From the NCBI GenBank assembly GCA_944548615.1, contig OX155978.1, positions 8,052,519 to 8,116,518 on the forward strand: a stretch of 64,000 nucleotides of DNA. Direction: 5' to 3'. The stretch's first letter is position 1. The number at the start of each line of letters is the position of its first letter. The notes below the pieces were generated by a model. That model was given only the letters and a program-made list of their open reading frames with translations, made no database searches and had not been told where the DNA came from. Below are positions 55,966 through 64,000 of the stretch, in pieces. The DNA is from Micropterix aruncella. Its lineage: Eukaryota > Arthropoda > Insecta > Lepidoptera > Micropterigidae. Position numbers and translations under genes: made by a program.

Positions 55966-56935
55966 CACTTGCGGTCGTGCCATTTGCGTTCAGTATAATT
56001 ATCGTCCCACTTGCGGTCAATCGACATTATTAAAATAAAATAATGTTACGAGTGACCCCACTTGCGGTCAAGAAAATAACTTTATAAATCGGCAATTACT
56101 TTATTTGTCTAACGTGGTCGACAGACAATTCCCTCATTATTGAGAGGTCAAATTTATTAAATATATAGTTGATTTCGGTTGTTGAATTATTTTCCGATGC
56201 TAAGATCCACGGATGTAATATCCATTGGAATCAGTGTCTGTAGCGAAAAGTTCAAAAAATAGGACTTGTAACTGACTACAAAGATAATGAAGAAGTTAGA
56301 TTACTTATGAGAGTGTGTTCAGCTCTAGGACACTTACCTGTAGAAAATGTGGATGATGGCTGGCTGGTTATTCAAGCTCCTAACAATAATGAGAAGCTTA
56401 CGGAATTTTACGATTCGTTTATCCCGCAGTGGCTAGAACACTCAAGTATCACCAAAGAAATATGGAATTGTTATGGTAAGAAACACAGAACGAACAACGC
56501 TGTAGAAGGTTGAAATAATCGATTAAATAACATTATACAGAAAGCGCATCCCAATATTTACACTCTTGTTTCACGACTTAAAGAAGAGGCCGAATATAAT
56601 GATTCCTTATTGACCAGACAAGAGCTTAATCTAGAGGACAAGAAGAGAAAACGTACATACGTAAAAATAGATCAACGAATAACAAATATTCTGGAAAATT
56701 ACAATGTCACAAGAGAGTTAAAGAAATGTCTAAAATTAATAAATAATTAGATATATAAGTAAAATATTATACTGAATAAACTTTATGTATTTTTAAATAA
56801 AGCTATAAGAAATTATCAAATTTTCTTTGACCGCAAGTGGGGTCACTCGTAACATTATTTTCTTTTAGTAATATCGATTGACCGCAAGTGGGACGATAAT
56901 TGTTCTGACCGCAAATGGCCCGACCGCAAGTGGCA
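55966..56935 (+). mobile_element. Mutator-like (MULE) transposon relic
   Basis: Long inverted repeats of about 115 bp: left CACTTGCGGTCGTGCCATTT, right the complement of CACTTGCGGTCGGGCCATTT. Within each end the motif CCACTTGCGGTCAA occurs again twice, spaced about 40-50 bp, like binding sites for the element's transposase. A transposase remnant lies between them (56196-56750). No clear 8-10 bp target duplication could be set because the end is ambiguous at GTGCC. Inserted in a LINE. Confidence 0.78.
56196..56750 (+). pseudogene. MULE transposase C-terminal remnant with two stops
   Basis: One reading frame of about 185 codons: DAKIHGCNIHWNQCL, KVQKIGLVTDYKDNEEVRLL, ALGHLPVENVDDGWLVIQAP, LTEFYDSFIPQWLEHSSITK, EIWNCYGKKHRTNNAVEG, then NNRLNNIIQ to the stop at 56748-56750. 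The HW-Q--RKVQ--GL signature and WN-Y-----RTNN-VEG(W)N are typical of insect MULE transposases. Two in-frame stops replace expected aromatic residues: TAG at 56241-56243 and TGA at 56511-56513. The frame is otherwise open. Both DDE aspartates upstream are missing. A MULE cuts and pastes DNA; this copy cannot. Confidence 0.82.
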
Positions 56936-57398
56936 CTAATTCCCAAAAACTAGGGATTGACCGTATATCGCATTGCCAAATATATCGCAATAAGAGCTCG
57001 TCAATATTCCACGACTAAGTACATCGGCATGACACCAGGACTAAAACCGATTACCTCCAATCGATCATACCACGTACAGCCAAATTCCAGGCGACTAGTC
57101 TTTTTAAGGGCTAAAACATTTTAACAAAATGCCTGATAAATTAAAGGCGATTTAAAAAGTTGAAGTTTTCAAGAGATCCATAAGGGTGTATCTGCTTAAA
57201 ATCAACATGTATAGGAATAATGAATTTTAAAATATTTTAAATACAACATCGTACTAGCAATGTAATTTAATGAACTCATTTTTTATTGTCAATTGTTCTA
57301 TTATAGTCTTTTTTGTGCATTGAAATAAGTTTGGAGTATTTTACTGTAGATAATTGTTTGTTAAATTTAGTAACTAATTTAAAATTAATTCAATATAT

Positions 57399-57741
57399 AA
57401 AATCGAAGACTATCGCAGTTGTTTGACATTATAAATAGGATATAAAACGAATTTACCGCGTGAAATTTGTAGCACCCGACGTTTCGGTGACGTTGCAGCC
57501 GCCGTTGTCCAGGGTAGACTGAAGAGCTGTCAATCCGTTGTTTTGCGGGTAGGCCGCGTACCGCTTCCGTCACTGCGTAGGTTATAACGGTGGTGGGGGG
57601 CCGGGCTCGGAGCGCGGGAATTTTGAAAATCCGTCTTGCACACAACACTCACTGTATCCTGTTTTACGTCTTTGCGTTCGGCGTTCGGCGGCGGGAACAT
57701 TTTAAGAAGAGGGTTCCACGTAGAAGAGACGACGGTTACAA
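57399..57741 (-). mobile_element. PLE 3' fragment with a fold-back at its 5' edge
   Basis: On the minus strand it holds the last about 70 codons of the PLE protein (NPLLKMFPPPNAERK ...) and the complete 3' end through AATTTCACGCGGTAAATTCG to the long tail (AATCGAAGACTATCGCAG in window orientation). At its truncated end (57727-57741) the sequence reverses: CGACGGTTACAAACTCTCT is the complement of the PLE stretch AGAGAGTTTGTAGCCGTC, one mismatch, that should have come next. Confidence 0.8.
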
Positions 57742-57935
57742 ACTCTCTCTCCTCCGGTGAGGGAACTCCTCAACGGTCAACAGCAGAGACTCAAAATTGT
57801 GTACGCTTTCAATTATGATAGCAACTTTCAAGTTTGACCATGACATGGCTGATGTACCCTGGGTTGGCTCTAGACAAGGGAACTTCTCAACGGTTAACAG
57901 CAGACACAAAATTCGAAAAGTCCTAAAAGTCAAAA
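57742..57935. mobile_element. Element A central subrepeats, fragment
   Basis: Two units: GGGAACTCCTCAACGGTCAA ... CAATTATGATAGC ... CATGACATGGCTG, then GGGAACTTCTCAACGGTTAA. Period about 110-120 bp, as at 50985-51260. No arms attached. Confidence 0.65.
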
Positions 57936-58465
57936 AAGTCTTGACAGGAAAGTTTTTTACTTCTTCGTGCAGCTTTAAGTTTATATGACAAAAAATGCGA
58001 CTATTTTTAGAAACATTTCTTTTAACATAATACATATTTGTGTACAAGAAAGACTATAACAATCTACCAGGCCCCATTTCGACAATCTTCCCTCATTCAA
58101 GGTTTTCACCAACGTCCAATAAATGGACACTTTAACAGTTGAGATTGCGAAAAGACCATAAAGGGCGACGCAGAGCGCAATGAAGACAGATCGCCTCGGA
58201 TCGCGGGCGCCGCGTTTCTCCTCTCTGATTGGCCGATTGTGAGGGCGCACGTCCCGAGCCGCCTTTATAAATAAAAATGGCCGGTAGCCGATGAATTATT
58301 GCACCTCGTTTTTATGATATCATTATCGAGCCTTCCGCCCGCCGACTACGACGTCGTCTACCTTCGCCTTTTTATCTCGCGGACGCCGTGTTCCTCCGGC
58401 CGCGCTGCTGCGGAAGTCGACAGCGCCACAGAATAAGCAAGCGACCGCCTAACTGGAAGCGACAT
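57936..58465. other. Unassigned, CpG-rich; candidate host promoter region
   Basis: Composition changes at about 58150 to GC- and CpG-rich sequence that is not repeated in the window. See the promoter-like entry. Minus-strand frames over it are not convincing. Confidence 0.35.
58221..58290 (+). promoter_or_regulatory. Promoter-like CCAAT and TATA motifs
   Basis: An inverted CCAAT box (ATTGG, 58228-58232) is followed 34 bp later by TATAAATA (58266-58273). An ATG at 58276 opens only a five-codon frame, and it lies too near the TATA to be the coding start. No exon is recognised downstream before element A at 58466, so this is a composition-based suggestion only. Confidence 0.25.
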
Positions 58466-59921
58466 TTGCAGATGTCGACTACGACGGGCGAACTTGTCAC
58501 CTTTAGGAAGTTTTAGGGACAATAATCGTTTTCTCTACCTTGAGATGAGCGTAGAAGACTTTGACGATACAAATCTGCCGTCCAGCAAAGCCACGAACAC
58601 GCCAGGCCAACGCCTACGGCCAAAGCCTTACGGCAAGGCACTAGTAAGGTAATCCAGTAAGTCTACCTCGCCCCCTGGCTACTTTCGGACAGATTTCTCC
58701 GGCCTCCCGACTGGTCACGTGTTCGATGCGGCTTGCGTAGTCCTATCCCTTACGTAGCTGTGATTCAAAGTCTACCGAATCTACCGCTGACCGCGGCATC
58801 CTTTGACCGGCTGCTCAACCGTTATCGGGTAGCCGATTGGTCGTTTCAAGAGCAGTTGCCGTAAGGTTAACAACATTCCCCGCTCTATAGGCAACAAAGC
58901 CGTTTCCAGACGCCCCCGGTTATCATTAGGAATGTAAAGTCTATTGGCTGGCGCCGCACGGTGCGCTAACCACCCAGGAGCGCCCGAAGAACTATTCCCA
59001 GGGGAACTGACCCGCAGGCACAGAGTCTCACCCAGGCTCGCACTTCTGCCTGAAGGCTAGCAGATGGGTGTAGACCTGTGAGTTAGGCCGGCAATAAAAC
59101 ATGAGTAATAATGGCCCAACTGCACTGGGCCTGTACTTTATGGTTTCTGATGGTTCCGTGCCGCTTGGGCTCTGTCGGCTAAACTCTTTGTCATCTGGCC
59201 TGCCGAACTCACGGTTCAACTCCCATCTGGTAGCCTACTCGTAGAGGGGCTTTCCCTGTCATGGCCGCTGTGACCTTCTGCTACGGCTGTAATCCAGCAG
59301 TTACGATCAGAATTCTCGGATTCGGGGGAATAATACCTCGAGCGGAACTGGGCGGTTAGTGCACTTCGGCACTTCTGAAAACAAAACGAAGAAAACCCAG
59401 TAGGCTTACAACCAGAGGAGTCTGGCGATGTATGTTTCCTAGGACAGCGAAGGGTAGTTTTCTATCTGACATATTCAATCCTTAAATAGACGTCAGCCAC
59501 CCGATACCGAGCGAACATTTCCGGTAAAGGGCATCGCGGTCCGCAACAGGATAACCGTTTACGTCAGGTAGAAGCCGCATAAGCGACCTCGAAACCGTGA
59601 TCAGACCGGGGGACGGAGAAATCTGGCCAAATCTGGTAGTCAGGGTTGAGGCTGCCAGCTGTGTACTTCTCAGTGTCTTGTTTAAGGCGTTGGCTTCTGA
59701 CGAGCGAGTTGGCGTAGCTAGACAGTGGATTGTCTTTAAATCTCTACTCTCACTCCAAGTGGAAAGAACGATCACATATCGTTATAACTTCCTAGAGTGG
59801 TGGGTTTACCCGTTGTAGATGACACATCGAAAGTAATCACCTTATAGTTAACAAAACGATCTATATCGTTATACCATCCGAGGTGTCGGATTCGCCCTTT
59901 GTAGATGACAGCTCCAAAGTT
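58466..59921. mobile_element. Element A, longest copy with both arms
   Basis: Left arm 58466 to about 59090 (GATGTCGACTACGACGGGCG; CGCGGCATCCTTTGACCGG; GTCGTTTCAAGAGCAGTTGC; GCCGCACGGTGCGCTAACC). Centre 59100-59330 (CAACTGCACTGGGCC, GGCCTGCCGAACTCACGG, CTACGGCTGTAATCC). Right arm 59330-59830 in reverse order (CAGCCACCCGATACCGAGC, AAAGGGCATCGCGGTCCGC, GTTTAAGGCGTTGGCTTC), ending CCCGTTGTAGATGACACATC. A second copy of the terminus follows (59870-59921, GTGTCGGATTCGCCC ... GATGACAGCTCC). Arms are clearly homologous but diverged. Non-coding. Confidence 0.7.
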
Positions 59922-60910
59922 CCGGTGCGATAAGCCCTTTTCGGGCACCAAGGCCGCACTGACACTATACAACAGCTATGTCCGCAGCATTTTTGAATTC
60001 GCGTCTCCCATTTGGTCTCCGCAATATAGCGTGCACAAATCCCAACTGGAGGGGATTCAAAGACGTTTCGTCCGGTGCATAGCCCGACGCGAACATCTGG
60101 CATTTGATTCTTACCGTGATAGGCTACAGCATTTTAATATGCTGTCGCTTGAGGACCGGCGAACTGCTGCGGATATGACTGCGCTACATGACATCGTCAA
60201 TGGGACGCTGGATAGCCAATACTTTCGAGCATCGCTCTGAAGGTGCTGCAACGTAAAACCCGATCTATACAGTTATTCGAGCCCCCGAGACGACTAAATT
60301 CTAACTACACGCGCAATTCAATGCTTAACCGATTGCCACGTACGTATAATGATAAATTCACAGGGCTTGACATTTATATTAGAAACGAAATTAGCTTGAA
60401 ATCAGCAGTACGAACCGCCCTTGAAGGAGCAGCGACAACTGCCAGTAATTATTGGTTTGTAATATGTATGTATAAATATAATATAACTTATATATGTATT
60501 TCCATTTACTCATTTTGAATTTATGTTGTATAAGTATGATTTATATGTTTGCGGTTAACTCTATAACTTTTGCGGTCATTTGACATTTTTTTGTTGGTGG
60601 GGATGAGTCCTCGCCGCGTGGACTTGGACGATGAGTTCTCCCGGCAAAGTTACATTTTCGGCAAAGTTACATTGGCGGTCTACAAATGCATCGGGAGGAC
60701 TGTCGTTTATTTCCGTGCGGTATAGATCCGTTTTCTCTCAACTAATAAATATCTACGTATGTGTTTTTTGTTTCATAATTAATTTGTAAAATATTTTTCA
60801 AATAATTTCGAACGGCGTAAGTTATAATCGGCATTAGAACATGTTTTTTTTAAGAATTATGTATCTAATTATAAGTTCATGCTGTTACTTATCTAAATAA
60901 ATAAATAAAT
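59922..60910 (+). pseudogene. Jockey-like LINE ORF2 C-terminal region and 3' UTR
   Basis: Frame 59905-60240 includes AALTLYNSYVRSIFEFASPI, WSPQYSVHKSQLEGIQRRFV and LSLEDRRTAADMTALHDIVN, the post-RT region of Jockey-like LINEs. A stop at 60238-60240 and a frameshift follow. 60243-60518 continues with RRLNSNYTRNSMLNRLPRTY and ends the ORF. The 3' UTR runs to (AAAT)n at about 60895-60915. 5'-truncated at the end of element A. Relative: 61500-61805. Confidence 0.78.
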
Positions 60911-60915
60911 AAATA

Positions 60916-61272
60916 CATACTGTGGTTTGCCGCAGGTCCATGTCACATCTGTAATAGGGATATTTGTTATATTATTCGGTGCCCCTTTCTCGCCCGCTTT
61001 TATTCGCCCTGCCATACGAGTTATTTCGTACAAATTGGACTTACAATCTAATCGTGGTTGAATTCAACAGAAATGGAGGATTTCTATCTCTCCTATTTCA
61101 CCGCAGTTATGAAGTGAATTTCTCCGATAGATTTTTCCACATTTTATTTTTTGATTTGTGATATTTTCTAAGAAAACGTTCTCGATGTACACATAGAATC
61201 ACCATCACAATCATAAGCGCTACAAGTCATTATGAGTCTTGGCTTGGTCAAGAATCTTCTTCCATTCCAACC
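60916..61272. other. No recognised gene or element
   Basis: A 65-codon frame (60964-61161) without recognisable motif. Otherwise AT-rich unassigned sequence up to the PLE palindrome's target duplication. Confidence 0.4.
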
Positions 61273-61284
61273 TACAATATGATA

Positions 61285-61487
61285 TTATAAATAGGACAGA
61301 AAACGAATTTACCGCGTGAAATTTGTAGGACCCGACGTTTCGGTGACGTTGCAGCCGCCGTTGTCTAGGGTAGACAACGGCGGCTGCAACGTCACCGAAA
61401 CGTCGGGTCCTACAAATTTCACGCGGTAAATTCGTTTTCTGTCCTATTTATAATGTCAAACAACCGCGATAGTCTTCGATTTTATAT
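61285..61487 (+). mobile_element. Palindromic PLE mini-element with 12-bp target duplication
   Basis: Head-to-head PLE 3' ends turning at TTGTCTAGGGTAGACAA (about 61360-61376). Arms of about 85 bp are almost perfect. The right side carries the long tail (TGTCAAACAACCGCGATAG), the left begins at TTATAAATAGG. TACAATATGATA flanks it on both sides (61273-61284, 61488-61499), a perfect duplication of the same length as that of the large PLE. Confidence 0.9.
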
Positions 61488-61499
61488 TACAATATGATA

Positions 61500-61805
61500 G
61501 GCGTACAACCTACGATATGATGTTTCTCTACAATGTAATAAACATTATTTTTGACAATGCGTATCTGGTCGAAAAGGTATGTATTCTGGCTCCTCCTCGC
61601 ATTACTCGGAATCCGCACCTGTTTTATGTAAAGAGATATAACTCTAATTATACGAAGCATTCCCTAATAAACAGAGCTATGACAACGTATAACGATAGGT
61701 TCGGGTACATTGATATTTTTTCATCAGGTAAAAGTCACTTTAAGGAAACCTTTAAAAAGTCTTATTTATTTATTTATTTTCAGGAAAACCAACAGCTAAT
61801 TATAA
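61500..61805 (+). pseudogene. Jockey-like LINE ORF2 C-terminal tail
   Basis: The frame 61517-61810 reads FLYNVINIIFDNAYLVEKVC, PPRITRNPHLFYVKRYNSN, YTKHSLINRAMTTYNDRFG, matching the VP-R--R-F---------NRAM--YN end of the neighbouring fragment at 59922. Followed by TTATTTATTTATTTTC. Only about 85 codons and no RT motifs. Confidence 0.65.
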
Positions 61806-61829
61806 TTTAACAATGCCGGAGTAACATAA

Positions 61830-62735
61830 CAGAGAGCCAATTAAAGGTTTTCACGTTTAAATAACGTTGTAGAAACATATGTGTTCTTTCAATTAAAGCT
61901 ATCGATTAAGAATGCATCAAAAATTATTCAACAATTAATGCTAAAAAATTCACTGTTCAGCCGCTGCCTAGCTGAGTTAACACTCGTACAGAATAGATCA
62001 AAGTCAAAGCGTTTAATCATGTCATTGAAATTGTCACTTGTTCGCCACAGAAATGCATTTTGCCTATATTTGGTACCAGCATGAGGAACATGAAGAGCAG
62101 GGTTAAATCTATTGAGTTTGGAAGGAACATGGAGATTAATTTTATTTAGTAAGTCAGGACAGTTAATATTATTGGAGGTAATTTTTAGCAAAAAGGTTAA
62201 GTCCGCGGTTTCACGCCGCTTAATCAAGGGGAGGATATGAAATTTCTTGCATAAATTGAAATAGTTAGATGAGCTGTATGGGATTTTCAGACGGAAGCAG
62301 AGATATTTCATGAACTTCATTTGAATGCGCTCGATTCTGTTTATATATTTGTCATAACAAGGGTTCCATACTTGAGATGCATATTCCAAGATGCTTCTGA
62401 CAAAAGTGCAGTAAAGGATCTTGAAAGTTTTAGCACGGTGAAAGCAAGCTGCACTCCTCATAACAAAACCTAAAGCTTTGGAAGCTTTAGAAACAATAGA
62501 TTGAACGTGATTATCGAACAGTGGATGAGAATCATGAATGACACCAAGATCTTTAACCACGCTGCAACTCTGCAAGTTATGAAATTTTAATGAGTATGAG
62601 GCTAGAGTAAATATTTTTTTACGGGTGTAGGTGACAACGGTGCACTTGGATGGATTGAGGTCAATTTTATTAGAGAGACAGTAACTGTCCAATCTTGAAA
62701 GGTCCGCCTGAAGGTCGGCGACATCACCGACCGAT
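61830..62735 (-). pseudogene. Jockey-like LINE ORF2 3' third, open frame
   Basis: A 254-codon frame (61928-62692) without stops: LSNKIDLNPSKCTVVTYTRK, VKDLGVIHDSHPLFDNHVQS, LGFVMRSAACFHRAKTFKIL, FVRSILEYASQVWNPCYDKY, RIERIQMKFMKYL, KRRETADLTFLLKI and NKINLHVPSKLNRFNPALHV. It begins after RT motif C, so it has no polymerase activity. Upstream codons (VGDVADLQADLSRLDSYC) run to about 62735 where the element is truncated. The short 3' UTR ends near 61830. Confidence 0.82.
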
Positions 62736-63157
62736 TTAATTAATTAATTAATAAGTCTTATCAGTCCTTTGTCCCCCCTATTTCAACTAATGACTATTAA
62801 TCCCTTAAACGGTTTACATGAATAGTTTTTTGTAATATTTTTTAAAATATATTTTTGGTACAAAATAAACAATAATGGTTATAATCTTAACTTAAAATTT
62901 CATTCTCATTTGTTTTTTGTTCTTTCTCTTTGTCTCTCCATAAATCACTGCTAAAGAAATGTAAGTATAAATAAGGTATAATAACGGAGATATGTACTAT
63001 ACACATAGTATTAACGGTAAATAGTGTTAACATATAATTAGTCATAGTTTTATTGTTATATTTGGTATTTGTTATATAGGAGGTACGTGAAAAGCTGATT
63101 ATCAGATCGGATTGAATTAGCATGCACAAGCACTCACAAGCACATTCGCACTACAGA
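62736..63157. other. No recognised gene or element
   Basis: AT-rich, starting with (TTAA)n-like sequence at 62738-62752. An 80-codon minus-strand frame (62887-63129) has no motif. Confidence 0.4.
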
Positions 63158-63270
63158 TACACACACCCACACACACATACATACCCGCACCCTCACATAC
63201 AAACACACACATACACACACTCACACATACACGCTCTCCATCACACAAACACACACTAACATCCATACAC
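63158..63270. repeat. Imperfect (CA)n tract
   Basis: ACACACACC, ACATACATAC and CACACATACACAC blocks mixed with other bases over about 110 bp. Confidence 0.85.
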
Positions 63271-63395
63271 TCGCACCTAGCGATTTTGACTGTTACTTTT
63301 TAAATTCTTTTTGGTTTTATTTATTTTGTATTGTTAAGCATATTTTGTAATCCTTATATAGCAAATAATTTAAAACATCATTGGCTTTGTTACTG

Positions 63396-63741
<346 letters not shown>

Positions 63742-63919
63742 ATATATATTATGCTTATACGTATTTTTTTATGCTGTATGTTTTTAAGAAAAATAAAATA
63801 AAATAAAATAAAAATATAACCTATTGCTTAGGTTTTCCAGCTGATCACCAGTACATTATTACATTTTTCCTCTTCTGTAACGCTAAAAAGATACGTAATA
63901 GTTTCACATGGATATAATA

Positions 63920-64000
63920 ATAATAATAAATAAAAATTCTGTATTGACCACAACGGGTACAAAAGGCGGGCTTATTGCCATAAACGGCAATATCCAATAG
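63920..64000 (-). mobile_element. LINE 3' end running off the window
   Basis: GGCGGGCTTATTGCC (reverse: GGCAATAAGCCCGCC) preceded by (AAT)n and AAAATTCTGTATTG matches the 3' end motif of the LINEs at 15690 and 46215. The body lies beyond 64000. Confidence 0.55.

Larger units (their letters stand above)
55780..57245 (+). pseudogene. LINE ORF2 C-terminal fragment, interrupted by a MULE
   Basis: Left piece: YYSLVE, LCYGILLWGTAAHMKGVFTL and QKRAIRRIVGVGPRQQCRE (to about 55964). The right piece resumes at about 56940: KLGIDR, IAKYIAIRARQYSTTKYIGM and SYHVQPNSRRL, then decays with stops to about 57245. The two halves join in sense once the MULE is removed. RT core missing. The family resembles the fragment at 880-1690. 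Confidence 0.7.

Noticed and set aside
55950..55966. A target duplication for the MULE
   Set aside because: CACTT beside the LINE sequence and GGCACTAATT on the other side do not give a convincing 8-10 bp match.

Overview
The window reads as nuclear DNA of an insect, most likely a moth or butterfly. It is AT-rich and almost wholly built from mobile elements. The best clade clues are Helitrons that end ...GGGCAACAGCTAG|T and begin TCTATACTAATATTATAAAG, short elements carrying the familiar lepidopteran ACTAATATTATAAACGCG terminus, TTAA-flanked piggyBac-like elements, and CR1/Jockey-type LINEs with AAATA tails. All calls were made by eye, with no database search. I found no confident host gene, rRNA, tRNA or CRISPR array. 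One small secreted-peptide-like reading frame (27356-27538) and one CpG-rich promoter-like patch (about 58221-58290) are the only non-transposon candidates.

Retroelements. Many 5'-truncated LINE fragments lie on both strands. One is interrupted by a 1.48-kb Penelope-like element (PLE; reverse transcriptase plus GIY-YIG) with a perfect 12-bp target duplication, and that LINE itself sits inside a long-inverted-repeat element here called A, giving three nesting levels at 32937-36795. Three short palindromes (70-238, 22247-22458, 61285-61487) consist of PLE 3' ends joined head to head. Each turns around at a different point, and each is flanked by a direct repeat, imperfect in the first. Three solo LTRs have perfect 4-bp target duplications. 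A further LTR carries a tRNA-Trp-type primer site that is tandemly duplicated.

DNA elements. Family A is abundant, non-coding and unclassified, with inverted arms of about 600 bp, a central region of about 115-bp subrepeats, and termini resembling AACTAGAGCTGTCAACTAC. Copies or fragments occur at about 2.6-3.9, 5.6, 11.0, 17, 24.7, 26, 28.2, 29.6-30.4, 32.9/36.4, 47.1, 50.4, 57.7 and 58.5-59.9 kb. Also present are a 0.6-kb TTAA-flanked piggyBac-type MITE family (four copies), three other TTAA-flanked elements, a broken piggyBac transposase, two hAT relics, a MULE relic with in-frame stops, and three sizeable Helitrons. One Helitron (12142-15384) holds an array of 22 units at 136-137 bp.

Layout. 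0-12 kb: PLE palindrome, LINE ends, A, LTRs, piggyBac and hAT remnants. 12-15.4 kb: the array-bearing Helitron. 15.4-32 kb: LINEs, solo LTRs, A copies, piggyBac MITEs. 33-38.6 kb: the nested block and a LINE 5' region. 39-46 kb: Helitrons and a tandem array of about 0.3-kb units broken up by two LINEs. 46-64 kb: LINEs, A, a 1.4-kb piggyBac-like element, hAT, MULE, PLE and long TA microsatellites. The genes do not form a pathway. The window records successive insertions, many of whose order can be read from nesting.
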